The notes below the pieces were generated by a model. It was not told where the DNA came from, did no database searches, and saw only the letters and a program-made list of their open reading frames with translations. From Clostridium hydrogenum (GTDB lineage: Bacteria; Bacillota; Clostridia; Clostridiales; Clostridiaceae), in contig NZ_JAEACT010000003.1 of assembly GCF_021432385.1 (NCBI RefSeq), positions 682,001 to 746,000 on the forward strand: a stretch of 64,000 nt of DNA, in the 5' to 3' direction. This document shows, one piece after another, positions 46,370-55,440 of this stretch. Every line of letters begins with the position of its first letter. Position 1 is the first letter of the stretch. The position numbers were made by a program, and so were the translations under genes.

Positions 46370-47800
46370 TTATTTATTTCTAAACATTTTAGCCCATTCA
46401 TCAACATAACTTCCCATTGCCCATTGAGACATCACAGAAGCTTCATCACCTTTAAGATTAATGTTAATTTTAACTTTACCAATAGAATCACCATTCTCAA
46501 TAGGCATTACCATTAAATTATTTTTAGTTAATACAACTAAGAACCTTTTGTTTGGCGAAGTATATGCATCAATAGCATCTGGAAACTTGTTCTTTATAGT
46601 TTTAAATGGAATAGATAATTGATCATAACTAGTTATCATTCTAGGTGTACTAATCCCTACATCAAAATATTCATTACTTACTTTTCCCCTCAAAGTCCAT
46701 TTTCCATTTTCTCTTATTATCCCCCAGTTGGTTTCAAGCACATTTTTATCAATTTCAGATTTGTCTTTTCCAGCCCTTTTAAGAAACTTTTCTGCATTAT
46801 CTTGAAGTATATCATTAGGATTATTTCGTATTATTTTTGAAAAAGCAATACCATCCCCATAAATATTATCTAGTGGAACAACTGAAAGGTATGTATTTAT
46901 ACCATATTGTCCTCCAAACTTTGGATTTAATTTTAATTCTTCATTCTCAAGGGACATGTATTCATTACCTACGAAAAGAATCTTATAATTTATATTTGAA
47001 CTAATGGGGTTTTGTGAAAATTTAACTATATTATTCACATCTTTATTATAGGGACCTGCAAAAATAGCATCCCGCGTAATTCCATTATCTTCAATATTAT
47101 TAACCTCTAGCATTAAAAACCCGTTTTTTCTTGGTACAAGCAGATTGTCCATTTCCTTTATAGAAAATCCTTCTTCATTATCGCTTATAAACAATGTTCT
47201 ATACTTATAACCATTTTCACTTTTTTCTCTAAGTCCTAATAACAGTCCATTATTTAATGAAGCATCATCTTTCACTGTATCACGTCTTTTCTCAGACATT
47301 TCCTCATTAGACTTACTGTTAGAAACTTTTCCTTCCTTCCTCAAAAATAAAACAACCCCATCATAAACTTTTAATATACAATCATCATTTATTTGTATGT
47401 ATTCATCAAAAAATATATTATTTGATGAAATTGTTATTATCTTAACTTTATCTTGGCTTATTCCAAGCTTTGATGGTTTTACTTTCAAATCATTCGTAAA
47501 ATATTCGTTTGAATCTACTACTTTAACTTTAAAATTAGGTCTTTTACACACTTCCTTATTAAAATTAACACTGTCTAAACTAAATATAGCCTTATTACCA
47601 ATCATATTTTTTATATCGTCATCACTTAAATCAGAGTCCGCAATCTTAATGTATTCATATACCTGCCATTTTCCCTGTATTGGAGCTTTTGTAATTTTAG
47701 CTGGTGTGATTTTTACATTAAAGTACAAATTCATATTTTTATAAAACAGAACTGCCATAGCAATTATAAACAAACATATTATGGAGTTTAATTTTTTCAA
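46370..47800 (-). CDS. unknown membrane-anchored extracellular protein
   Basis: 476 residues: a signal-anchor helix (about 6-22) and a long external region without a domain I recognise. Segments such as GKWQVYEYIKIA near residue 43 hint at a lipocalin/beta-barrel-like fold, and FPDAIDAYTSPNKRFLVVLT near 420 at a propeller-like repeat, but neither is firm. The start is TTG 47800 with AAGGTG seven bases upstream. It lies between the histidine kinase (16 bp gap) and the deacetylase, so it probably works with the kinase at the cell surface (inference). Confidence 0.75.
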   Translation of the reverse strand: MKKLNSIICLFIIAMAVLFYKNMNLYFNVKITPAKITKAPIQGKWQVYEYIKIADSDLSDDDIKNMIGNKAIFSLDSVNFNKEVCKRPNFKVKVVDSNEYFTNDLKVKPSKLGISQDKVKIITISSNNIFFDEYIQINDDCILKVYDGVVLFLRKEGKVSNSKSNEEMSEKRRDTVKDDASLNNGLLLGLREKSENGYKYRTLFISDNEEGFSIKEMDNLLVPRKNGFLMLEVNNIEDNGITRDAIFAGPYNKDVNNIVKFSQNPISSNINYKILFVGNEYMSLENEELKLNPKFGGQYGINTYLSVVPLDNIYGDGIAFSKIIRNNPNDILQDNAEKFLKRAGKDKSEIDKNVLETNWGIIRENGKWTLRGKVSNEYFDVGISTPRMITSYDQLSIPFKTIKNKFPDAIDAYTSPNKRFLVVLTKNNLMVMPIENGDSIGKVKININLKGDEASVMSQWAMGSYVDEWAKMFRNK

Positions 47801-47816
47801 TTAGTATCACCTTTTT

Positions 47817-49202
47817 CTACTCTAACGGAAGTTTTATTATAACCTCAGTTCCTTTATCCAATTGGCTTTTAATTTTAAGTTCACCACCATGCAAGTCTAT
47901 GATTTCTTTGCAAATTGATAATCCTATACCATTACTAGATTTACTGCTCTTCCCTTTAAAAAACTTTTCTGTAACCTTAGGTAAATCTTCTTCTGGTATT
48001 CCAATTCCGGAATCTTTTACTGTCATAATAATTCCATCATCTTCTTTGGTAACTTTAAGTTCTACAATTCCATTTTCATATGTAAATTTAAATGCATTAT
48101 CAAGTACATTTAATAAAACTTGTTTTATTCTATTTTCGTCTATAAGAATAGTTGGTAATTCTTCATCAATATTTACTATAAATTTAATGTTATTTCTTGA
48201 GGCTTTTAATGACATTTGCTTTTGAATATATGAAATAGTCTTTTTTATATCAATATCGCTTCTTTTTAAACTTATTTTCCCGGAAATAAATTTTGAAAAA
48301 TCAAGCAGCTCCTCTACAAGTTTTGATAATCTGTCACTTTCCTTTTCTATTATTTCAAGACCATCCATTATTTCTTCTTTATCATTTAAATCTCCTGTAC
48401 GAATTGTTGATGCCCATCCTTTTATTGATGTAAGTGGAGTTCTAAGTTCATGGGATATTGATGCCATAAATTCATTTTTCAAATTGTCATTTTTAACTAT
48501 TTCATCTGCCATTACATTTATCGTATCAGATAGTTCACCAATTTCATCGTTCCTTTTTTTAACTATCCTCTCCTTAAAATTACCTGTAGCAATTTTCTTT
48601 GCCATTTCTGTAATTTCACTTAATGGTTTAATTATAGTATTTGAAAGAAAAATGCTAGACATTCCTCCTATTAGTATTATTATTACACCAATTAAAATTA
48701 GAATTGCACTTATTCTTATTATTGTTTTGTCTACCTCTTCAAGTGATGTTACAAATCTTAATACTCCTTGAACTTTTCCATCTGATTTTAATGGATATGA
48801 TATACAAAACACTTTTTCTTTACTGCTTATATCCCTCTCAATAGTAGTTGCTGCTTTTCCTTTTAGTGCTTTTTTTACATCACCCGCTTTTACCTTTCCA
48901 GGGATATAATTTCCTATGGAATCCATTAACATTTGTCCTGAACTATCAATTATTTGTACCTCTGCTGATGTATTATTCCAAAATAAATCAGCATTATTTT
49001 GCACATTATTTTTAAGACTATTTGACGATAAATATGTATCATAAAATCTTACAGATACTCTAATCTGATTTGTAAGCATATTTTCAACATTATTATAGTA
49101 ATACTTATCAACTGCTAAAATAAAAAAGAGTTCAAAACTTACAACTGTTATAGTTATGATAAACAAGTAACTTCCAACTAATCTAGCCCTTATTCCCCTC
49201 AT
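47817..49202 (-). CDS. sensor histidine kinase
   Basis: 461 residues: membrane helices at about 8-30 and 161-185 enclosing a 130-residue extracytoplasmic sensor, a HAMP domain (about 186-238), the HisKA motif ASISHELRTPL with His251, and an ATPase domain with N box LLNVLDNAFKFT, G1 DSGIGI and G2 GIGLSICKEI. It is PhoR/ResE-like in architecture. It begins directly after the response regulator stop with no gap, so the two are coupled. The signal is probably wall-related given the deacetylase in the operon (inference). Confidence 0.93.
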   Translation of the reverse strand: MRGIRARLVGSYLFIITITVVSFELFFILAVDKYYYNNVENMLTNQIRVSVRFYDTYLSSNSLKNNVQNNADLFWNNTSAEVQIIDSSGQMLMDSIGNYIPGKVKAGDVKKALKGKAATTIERDISSKEKVFCISYPLKSDGKVQGVLRFVTSLEEVDKTIIRISAILILIGVIIILIGGMSSIFLSNTIIKPLSEITEMAKKIATGNFKERIVKKRNDEIGELSDTINVMADEIVKNDNLKNEFMASISHELRTPLTSIKGWASTIRTGDLNDKEEIMDGLEIIEKESDRLSKLVEELLDFSKFISGKISLKRSDIDIKKTISYIQKQMSLKASRNNIKFIVNIDEELPTILIDENRIKQVLLNVLDNAFKFTYENGIVELKVTKEDDGIIMTVKDSGIGIPEEDLPKVTEKFFKGKSSKSSNGIGLSICKEIIDLHGGELKIKSQLDKGTEVIIKLPLE

Positions 49203-49895
49203 TTACTTTTCCCTTCTCCATCTATAGCCAACACCCCATACTGTCTCTATGTATTTAGGGTTAGATGAATCATCTTCGATTTTTTCTCTTAATCTTCTTA
49301 TATTAACATCAACTATTTTTGTATCACCAAGGTAACTGTATCCCCATACTTGATCTAAAAGTTCCGCTCTACTTAAAGCCTTGCCTTGATTTTCTACAAA
49401 AATTTTTACAAGAGAGTACTCTTTAGGCGTAAGCTCTAATTCCCGACCGTCCTTATATATTTTCATCGCTGTGTTATCTATTTTAAATACACCTGAAATC
49501 AATATATTATCTTCATTTTTTGAATTACTACTCATACGCCTTAATATTGCATTTACTCTCGCTATAAGTTCAAGAGGATTAAATGGTTTAATCATATAAT
49601 CATCTGCACCAAATTCTAATCCCATAATCTTATCCATATCCTGGCTTCTCGCTGTAAGAATTATTATTCCAATATTGGGAAACTGCTTTCTTAAAAGCTC
49701 ACAAGTTTTAAATCCATCAATTCCAGGCAACATAACATCAAGAATCACTATAGTAGGATTTTCAATTTTTGCTTTTTCTATCCCCTCTTCGCCAGATTCA
49801 GCTTCAATTACTATAAAATTATTTCTTTTGAAATTTATTTTTATAAATCCTCTTATAGAGGCTTCATCTTCCACTATTAAAACTTTTTTATCCAT
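49203..49895 (-). CDS. OmpR/PhoB-family response regulator
   Basis: 230 residues: receiver with acidic pair Glu9-Asp10, phospho-acceptor Asp53 in VILDVMLP and Lys102 in MIKPF, all canonical; then a winged-helix domain with ELTPKEYSLVKIFVENQGKALSRAELLDQVWG and VDVNIRRLREKIE. It heads the operon RR-HK-unknown-deacetylase. GAGGTG lies four bases before the ATG, and repeat R7 is in the upstream gap, where the promoter must also be. Confidence 0.95.
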   Translation of the reverse strand: MDKKVLIVEDEASIRGFIKINFKRNNFIVIEAESGEEGIEKAKIENPTIVILDVMLPGIDGFKTCELLRKQFPNIGIIILTARSQDMDKIMGLEFGADDYMIKPFNPLELIARVNAILRRMSSNSKNEDNILISGVFKIDNTAMKIYKDGRELELTPKEYSLVKIFVENQGKALSRAELLDQVWGYSYLGDTKIVDVNIRRLREKIEDDSSNPKYIETVWGVGYRWRREK

Positions 49896-49918
49896 ATTTC
49901 ACCTCAGCGTATTTAATG

Positions 49919-50070
49919 CAATTCACAATGCACAATTCACAGTTCACAATAGATGAAGATTTTCTGTTATTACAAAAAGTCTTTGAACTTAATTATGTTC
50001 AAAGATTTATCTTCCTTTAGGAAGATAAATCTACCTTAGTTGTGAATTGTGCATCGTGAATTGTGAAGTG
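49919..50070 (-). repeat. family R repeat, copy R7 (ATTCACA-type arms, short core)
   Basis: Left units ATTCACA, ATGCACA, ATTCACA, GTTCACA; right units TGTGAAT, TGTGCAT, CGTGAAT, TGTGAAG. The core differs from the main group: TCTTTGAACTTAATTATGTT with CAAAGA, and AGATTTATCTTCC-TTTA-GGAAGATAAATCT. It shares this core with R5. It fills the gap between the VanW gene and the response regulator gene. Confidence 0.85.
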
Positions 50071-50073
50071 ATT

Positions 50074-51321
50074 TTAGTATGAATCATTAGAAATAAGATC
50101 ATTTGCTATCATATTTCCATTTTGATAAGTTTGCAAATAAATTTTTACACTTTTGCCATCATTATAAGGCTGGTCAACCACCTTATAAGTTTTACTTTTT
50201 AAACTCTCATTTGAATATATATTAAAAGTTTCAGTTCCATTTGCTGAAATTCCTTCAACATAAATTGGATAATCAAACGTGTTTTTAAATTGATAATCAA
50301 GTTTTCCATCATAATCAACCGTTGCATCATGGCCTAATGGAACATATACAGATGGAATTGTGTGATGTATTCTTACAGTTGGTTTAATTCCACCAAGCAA
50401 AGCTGCATTATAAAGCGTTGATGATACCTGACAGATACCTCCTCCAAGTCCCATTCCTGTAGTCTTTCCTATATCAACAGGTGCAGCTTCGTAACCTTTT
50501 TCTGCTGTTCTTCTTCCAAGTATTCCATTAAAACTAAAAGTATCACCCGGCATAATAACAGTGCCACTTATAGTTCTAGTTGCTAATTGAATATTAGTTA
50601 CTCTCTCAGGACTTGATATAGCGCCAAAGCTAGTACTATAAGTTGATATTAATGTATTAATACTCTCAAGTTTTTCTTTTGTTATTTTAGCTTTTACTGT
50701 TTCAATCTTTGCCTCAACATTGCTATCTTGTCCAACCACATCATTTATAGACGATAAAATTCCGCTTTTAAGCTCCTTTTCATTTATTCCATAACCATCT
50801 TGATCTGGAACAATAGAAAAGCCAGTGCCATTTCTATATATTTGGGCGTTTTTAGGTTGTTTATTTACATTATTTTCTATATTTTTTATCAAATCATCTA
50901 TAGCCTTGGATTTAGAATCATAAGTAAATGAAAGCTTTATAACCCTTCCAGTTGGCTTTTTTATCATATTGTATTTATTAAAAAAACTTTCGTCCTTACC
51001 ATAATTATACGCCTCATTAACAGCCTTGTTAATATCATATTTAGCAGCAATTTGAGCATAGGTAATACTGTAATTTTTATTTCCTGCTTTTATATTTATC
51101 TTCTTATTTTGAAGTGAATTTTCATATTTATCTTCAAGCACTTTTGTTGCTTCCATTTTGGTTTTTCCAGACAAATCCTGTTCATCAACTCTCACTCCTG
51201 GATAAATACTATTATCATAACTTTTTATTTTTGAATAAGCTTTATAGCCAAAAAAACCCATTAAAAAAATAATTGCTATAAAACATACTATACCTAGAAT
51301 AATCGCATTTTTCTTCTTCAT
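50074..51321 (-). CDS. VanW-family protein with peptidoglycan-binding-like domain
   Basis: 415 residues: an N-terminal membrane helix (about 8-28), a segment YPGVRVDEQDLSGKTKMEA typical of the PG_binding_4 domain that precedes VanW, then the VanW domain from about residue 245: RVTNIQLATRTISGTVIMPGDTFSFN, GMGLGGGICQVSSTLYNAAL, and HDATVDYDGKLDY. VanW proteins occur in vancomycin clusters and widely in clostridia; the molecular role is unproven. It is outside the cell, attached to the membrane. GGGGTG precedes the ATG. Confidence 0.88.
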   Translation of the reverse strand: MKKKNAIILGIVCFIAIIFLMGFFGYKAYSKIKSYDNSIYPGVRVDEQDLSGKTKMEATKVLEDKYENSLQNKKINIKAGNKNYSITYAQIAAKYDINKAVNEAYNYGKDESFFNKYNMIKKPTGRVIKLSFTYDSKSKAIDDLIKNIENNVNKQPKNAQIYRNGTGFSIVPDQDGYGINEKELKSGILSSINDVVGQDSNVEAKIETVKAKITKEKLESINTLISTYSTSFGAISSPERVTNIQLATRTISGTVIMPGDTFSFNGILGRRTAEKGYEAAPVDIGKTTGMGLGGGICQVSSTLYNAALLGGIKPTVRIHHTIPSVYVPLGHDATVDYDGKLDYQFKNTFDYPIYVEGISANGTETFNIYSNESLKSKTYKVVDQPYNDGKSVKIYLQTYQNGNMIANDLISNDSY

Positions 51322-51663
51322 ATATACACCCCATATTTATTATACTTTTACAGATATATTTTATTCCTATGTTTATTATAACTTCTAATAATATATCGTT
51401 TAATATATCGTTAGACACATGCTTTATTATAATATTAAATTTTATTTATAAATTAACACATGCATATATAAATTGCAAAATATTGTTACACTAACTTATT
51501 TAATAATTTAATTATATCTTATAATACTATTATTATACTAATAAAATAGCACATATAAAAATAAAATTTTATGTTTTTTATTTCTATATATACTATATAT
51601 TATACGTTATATCCTATTCATTCAACAATTTATTATTTTTTTAGCATTTTATTTACAATCTAT
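51322..51663. other. AT-rich non-coding stretch
   Basis: About 340 bp of nearly pure A+T sequence with a short direct repeat (TAATATATCGTT twice, around 51391-51412). No ORF, terminator or clear promoter is visible, though the VanW gene promoter should lie near its left end. It is followed by composite palindrome F2. Confidence 0.5.
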
Positions 51664-52015
51664 GTATAGATGTAAAACTTGAAACATTGAAATTACAAAT
51701 ACTAAATGTATCCTGTTAAACTAGAATTTATAGATTAGAGTACAGATGACGGAGTACAGAGTACAGTGAATGATGATTTACCTTTCGCGCTGCTTAGGTA
51801 AATCTTAAACTTAATGTTGTCAGCTTCGCTGACCACCATGTATGGTTCCATTGCGTAAGCAATAAAAAAATAAGTTTTCAGATTTTCTGCAGCAAAGCGG
51901 AGGAAAATCCTCCTTCATTGTGAATCGTGCATTGTGAAATGTGAATTGAAAAACATTGCTGTCAGGATAATCCTGAAATTTTCAATTTTTAATTTTCAAG
52001 CTGTATATCTTTATA
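51664..52015. repeat. composite palindrome F2 carrying R8 in its loop
   Basis: The left flank 51664-51736 (TGAAACATTGAAATTA, AAATGTATCCT) is an imperfect inverse of the right flank 51949-52015 (AGGATAATCCTG, ATTTTCAA, AAGCTGTATATC). It matches the module around R1. It abuts repeat B4 directly. Confidence 0.55.
51737..51948 (+). repeat. family R repeat, copy R8 (hybrid arms, reciprocal to R3)
   Basis: The left arm is of the CAGAGTA type (units AGAGTA, CAGATGA, CGGAGTA, CAGAGTA, CAGTGAA) and the right arm of the other type (CCTTCAT, TGTGAAT, CGTGCAT, TGTGAAA, TGTGAAT). The core has TTGTCAGCTTCGCTGA, CACCATGTATGG, ATTGCGTAAGCAAT and GATTTTCTGCAGC. Orientation as R6. Confidence 0.88.
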
Positions 52016-52115
52016 GATAAACCATTTCAACTATTAAAATTCATGTGCATCATAATGCCCAAAATCCGGCATTTTGATACAAATAAATTTTAAGTTTCAA
52101 GGTGGTTTATCTTTA
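52014..52115 (+). repeat. family B palindromic repeat, copy B4
   Basis: 102 bp, nearly identical to B1: TAGATAAACCATTTCAACTA at the left, AGTTTCAAGGTGGTTTATC at the right, centre ATAATGCCCAAAATCCGGCAT. It lies about 95 bp upstream of the zinc-ribbon membrane protein gene. Confidence 0.85.
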
Positions 52116-52211
52116 AAAACATAAAGAAATGTTAACAGATTATTTATTGAATATCAAAATTGTGTGTGTTAACGTATATTTATTGTAATTATTAATTTAG
52201 GAGGCTTTTCT

Positions 52212-52598
52212 ATGAATAAATTTGCAAGCTATTTTAAAGATTCATATGGATGGGATAAGTTATCAAGCTATCTTTCAATTATAGGCATTATTTTATGTTC
52301 AACTAAATTCACAGCTGTATTTGGTGTTGCACTTATAGTATTTAGTACAATTAGAAGCATTTCTAAAAATAAATATAGAAGATATCAAGAACTACAAACA
52401 TTTGAAAGCTTCCTCGGAAACTTAAAAAATAAATTTAGTACTTTAAAATATAGCACTGCTCATAATATAGCTCAATCACGACAGTATAAAATATTTAAAT
52501 GTCCAAAGTGTTCGCAAAAATTAAGGGTTCCAAGAAAGCAAGGAAAAGTAGTCATCACTTGTAAGAAATGCGGAACAGAATTCAAAAAAAGAACGTAG
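52212..52598 (+). CDS. small membrane protein with C-terminal zinc ribbon
   Basis: 128 residues: a hydrophobic region at about 18-48 (two short helices), a basic helical part, and a C-terminal zinc ribbon with FKCPKCSQKLRVPR and ITCKKCGTEF (two CxxC pairs). Such proteins are frequent in clostridia and have no assigned function. The ATG follows AGGAGG. Element D1 begins at the stop codon, so the 3' untranslated region is entirely repeat sequence. Confidence 0.8.
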   Translation: MNKFASYFKDSYGWDKLSSYLSIIGIILCSTKFTAVFGVALIVFSTIRSISKNKYRRYQELQTFESFLGNLKNKFSTLKYSTAHNIAQSRQYKIFKCPKCSQKLRVPRKQGKVVITCKKCGTEFKKRT

Positions 52599-52786
52599 AG
52601 AAGTAACAATGCTTCGTCACGTTAAAAAAATTCTATAAATCTAAGGCTCAAAAATCATAAAATACTAAGATATTTCAATAACTCGCTATCGCTCAAACAG
52701 ATTGAAATATCTAAGCATTTTATGATTTTTGAGCCAAGATTTATTAGAATTTTTTTAAATCGTTCCTTCAGCATTGTTACTTCTCT
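52597..52786. repeat. family D palindromic element, copy D1
   Basis: About 190 bp. The terminal inverted repeats AGAGAAGTAACAATGCT and AGCATTGTTACTTCTCT are perfect over 17 bp, and an inner inverted repeat GGCTCAAAAATCATAAAATA / ATTTTATGATTTTTGAGCC surrounds ACTCGCTATCGCTC. A tail (52787-52835) with TTCCTCCGTGCCTACGGAA follows it, as after D2 and D3. Confidence 0.85.
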
Positions 52787-52884
52787 CCCACGGTAATGCA
52801 AGGAAAAAATTCCTCCGTGCCTACGGAATTTTGGAACACTATAGAAACATGGGCGTTTTATATAACAAATTACAATTTGTCGAG

Positions 52885-53074
52885 CAGAGTACAGTGAATG
52901 ATGATTTACCTTTCGCTTCTCTCAGGTAAATCTTAAACTTAATGCTGTCAGCTTCGCTGAGCACCATGTATGACGCGATTGCGCAGCAATAAAAAAATAA
53001 GTTTTCAGATTTTTCTACGCTCGCGTAGAAAAATCATCCTTCATTGTACTCTGTACTCTGTACTCCGTACTCTG
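52885..53074 (+). repeat. family R repeat, copy R9 (CAGAGTA-type arms)
   Basis: The left arm is short (CAGAGTA, CAGTGAA); the right arm has CCTTCAT, TGTACTC, TGTACTC, TGTACTC, CGTACTC. Hairpin GATTTTTCTACGC-TC-GCGTAGAAAAATC replaces the GTAGC version seen in R11 but keeps pairing. The flanks AAATTACAATTTG (52867-52879) and CAAATTGTAATTT (53078-53090) are a perfect 13-bp inverted repeat, so R9 sits in the loop of another hairpin. Confidence 0.88.
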
Positions 53075-53147
53075 TGTCAAATTGTAATTTTTCTATCTAA
53101 TCACTTTTCCTCTTCCATAAAACCTATTTTGTTTAAATTTCCTATTT

Positions 53148-53208
53148 AATAACAAAAATGCACATAAAAGCTTATCTTGGTAAACTTTTATGTGCATTTT
53201 TTGTTATT
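53148..53208. terminator. long hairpin, likely bidirectional terminator
   Basis: AATAACAAAAATGCACATAA plus AAG and its inverse CTTTTATGTGCATTTTTTG plus TTATT form a stem of over 20 bp with one bulge, with T- and A-rich flanks on both sides. It insulates the MarR-MFS promoter from upstream transcription. Confidence 0.75.
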
Positions 53209-53250
53209 TCTAATTACACATCCTTATTATGAAGTTTTTTACAAAGATAC

Positions 53251-53306
53251 TTGACTATTACAAATAACTGACATATTATTAGTGTATTAACAATTTGTAT
53301 ACTAAT
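53251..53306 (+). promoter_or_regulatory. promoter and candidate MarR operator of the marR-MFS pair
   Basis: TTGACT (53251-53256) and TATTAT (53274-53279) with 17-bp spacing. The inverted repeat ATTAGTGTA (53278-53286) / TATACTAAT (53298-53306), one mismatch, overlaps the -10 end and the start point, the usual place for a MarR repressor site. Autoregulation is inferred. Confidence 0.6.
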
Positions 53307-53339
53307 TATATTTGTACTATGTATTTAGGAGGTTTAATT

Positions 53340-53804
53340 ATGGAATCCCTTGATAAATCAATTGGAATGTATATGAGTTCCGTAAATAGAAAACTTTTAA
53401 GATTCTTATCTTTAAATCTAAAAATGTATAACATAACCACAGAACAGTGGTCAGTATTACTTCATTTACTAGAAAAGGATGGTATTAACCAAAAACAATT
53501 ATCCAAAGAAGTAGATAAAGATCAAGCTACCTTAGTTAGAATATTAGATATTCTTGAGGAAAAAAAATTAGTGGTAAGACAAAAATGCATTGAAGATAGA
53601 CGTTCATTTTTAATTCATTCTACAGAAAAAGGTAAAAACTTAACTAATCAAATATATCCTTGCATTGAAGATTTGTTTTCAAAAATTATAAATGATATTC
53701 CAGAAAATCAGTTAAATTTATTTATAGATACTCTTAATTTAATTGAAAAAAATATAAATCTAGAGGAGGAAAAAATTTCATGGAAGAAACTTCAGAAAAA
53801 TTAA
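53340..53804 (+). CDS. MarR-family transcriptional regulator
   Basis: 154 residues from ATG 53340 behind AGGAGG (an upstream in-frame extension lacks a ribosome site). It has the MarR winged helix: TEQWSVLLHLLEKDGINQKQLSKEV, KDQATLVRILDILEEKKLVVRQ and the wing DRRSFLIHSTEKG. It probably represses itself and the downstream MFS gene and is released by the pump's substrate. The last 25 bp overlap the MFS gene start. Confidence 0.92.
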   Translation: MESLDKSIGMYMSSVNRKLLRFLSLNLKMYNITTEQWSVLLHLLEKDGINQKQLSKEVDKDQATLVRILDILEEKKLVVRQKCIEDRRSFLIHSTEKGKNLTNQIYPCIEDLFSKIINDIPENQLNLFIDTLNLIEKNINLEEEKISWKKLQKN

Positions 53805-55216
53805 GTTATCAAAGGAATTATAATGTAGTTCCCATAAGCATTTCTCTAATCATAGCAGGCTTCTGCTGCATGCTGAGTGAAACTTTATTAAATATGGCAT
53901 TAAAAAATTTAATGGTTCAATTTTCTATATCTGCAACTACTGTTCAATGGCTTAGTACAGGCTATATGCTTATTATGGGAATATCAATTCCTGTTTCTGC
54001 TTTACTTATTCAAACTTTTACAACTAGACAATTATTTCTAACTTCTGTAATTATATTTCTACTAGGAACCATTATAAGTAGTTTATCTTTATCTTTTCCT
54101 ATGCTTTTAGTTGGCAGATTAGTTCAAGCTATTGGAACTGGAATTTTAATACCTAATATAGTAAACACTTTATTAATTATCAACCCAATTGAAAAACGCG
54201 GAAAGGCACTTGGAACATTTAATCTAGTAATGTTTTGCGCTCCAGCTATTGGTCCAACTGTTTCTGGTTTAATAATTCAATCTCTTAATTGGAGATGGCT
54301 ATTCTTTATAATATTACCTTTTTCAGTTGTATCTTTACTCTTAGGTTATAAATACATCCAAAATGTAACAGAACTTACAAAACCATCTATCGACCTTTTA
54401 TCAATTGTACTTTCTACAATAGGCTTTGGTGGTTTTATATACGGTGTTAGTAATATAGGGGCTTCAAATTCAGCTTTAATAGCAGCTCCAATAATTATTA
54501 GCTGCATAGCATTAGCTGCATTTGTTATACGCCAGTTGCATATGGACGAACCAATGCTTGACATGCATCCTTTTAAAGAATCTATGTTTAGCCTTGGCTG
54601 CATACTTATGATAGTTATGCACATGATTAATTTTGCAACTATGCTTATATTACCGATGTTCCTTGAAGGAGCTTTAGGCTTAGCTGCATTTACTGCTGGT
54701 CTTCTTATGCTACCCGGTGGATTTCTTAATGGACTTATATCCCCAATTGCTGGACATTTATACGACAAATTTGGTCCAAAAGCATTAATTGCACCTGGAT
54801 ATGCACTCTCAGCGATTTCATTTTTAGTACTTTCACGCTTAGTATCCACAAGCATAAGCATTCCTATCATCATCACCTTGCACTGCTTATCATTAATAGC
54901 CGTAGGTCTTATAAATACACCTATACAAACTAACAGTTTAAATCAATTGTCACCAAAGTATTATCCTCATGGAACTGCCATAATGAATACACTCCAGCAA
55001 ATAGCTGGTGCTTTTGGAACGGCTTTGTTCGTTGCCGTTATGACTTCATATCAAAAGAAGTATCTACTTGGGGTTAGCAACCCTTCCAGCGTAAAACATC
55101 AATCTTTGAGTTTAGTATTTGGAGTTCATAATACTTTCTTAATTGAAACTGGAGTTCTTTTTGTTGCTTTGATATTATCTTTATTTATATGCAATAAAAA
55201 TAAGGCAGAGAAATAA
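53780..55216 (+). CDS. MFS multidrug transporter (DHA2, 14-helix type)
   Basis: 478 residues, about 14 membrane helices. Family motifs are visible: LNMALKNLMVQFSISATTVQWL (motif D1 region), GRLVQAIGTGILIPN in helix 4, and APAIGPTVSGLI for the antiporter motif C. It is likely a proton-driven drug or toxic-metabolite exporter related to EmrB/LmrB. It overlaps marR by 25 bp with GGAGGAAAAAATTTC before the ATG. The last residues AEK and stop are already in repeat D2. Confidence 0.9.
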   Translation: MEETSEKLSYQRNYNVVPISISLIIAGFCCMLSETLLNMALKNLMVQFSISATTVQWLSTGYMLIMGISIPVSALLIQTFTTRQLFLTSVIIFLLGTIISSLSLSFPMLLVGRLVQAIGTGILIPNIVNTLLIINPIEKRGKALGTFNLVMFCAPAIGPTVSGLIIQSLNWRWLFFIILPFSVVSLLLGYKYIQNVTELTKPSIDLLSIVLSTIGFGGFIYGVSNIGASNSALIAAPIIISCIALAAFVIRQLHMDEPMLDMHPFKESMFSLGCILMIVMHMINFATMLILPMFLEGALGLAAFTAGLLMLPGGFLNGLISPIAGHLYDKFGPKALIAPGYALSAISFLVLSRLVSTSISIPIIITLHCLSLIAVGLINTPIQTNSLNQLSPKYYPHGTAIMNTLQQIAGAFGTALFVAVMTSYQKKYLLGVSNPSSVKHQSLSLVFGVHNTFLIETGVLFVALILSLFICNKNKAEK

Positions 55217-55393
55217 TAGTGTCTCGTGACATTAAATAAATTAATAAATCTAAGGGGTAAATCTTGAAAATCCTAAGAAGTTTCAATAACTCACTATCGT
55301 TCAAACAATTAAAACTTCTAAGTCTTTTCAAGATTTACCCCTAAGATTTATAATAATTTATTTAAATCGCCACGAAACACTATCATTTCTTCT
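55207..55393. repeat. family D palindromic element, copy D2
   Basis: About 187 bp. The ends AGAGAAATAATAGTGT and AACACTATCATTTCTTCT are imperfect inverses; inner arms GGGGTAAATCTTGAAAA and CTTTTCAAGATTTACCCC surround ACTCACTATCGTTC. The tail 55394-55443 (CACGGTAATGCAAGG, then GATTTTTC...GAAAAATC) matches the D1 tail. Confidence 0.82.
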
Positions 55394-55440
55394 AACACGG
55401 TAATGCAAGGACGATTTTTCTCCGTTAGCACTACGAAAAA

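Noticed and set aside
46077..46409. 110-codon plus-strand ORF over the deacetylase start
   Set aside because: Antisense to the signal region of the deacetylase and the end of the next gene; hydrophobic composition arises from the complement of Lys/Ile-rich codons.
51322..51663. AT-rich stretch as a replication origin
   Set aside because: No DnaA-box cluster (TTATCCACA-like) and no dnaA, repA or parA gene nearby.
53295..53339. 15-residue N-terminal extension of MarR
   Set aside because: It overlaps the predicted operator and the AGGAGG that serves ATG 53340.
54346..54876. 176-codon minus-strand ORF inside the MFS gene
   Set aside because: It is the antisense shadow of a membrane-protein gene and has no ribosome site or domain.
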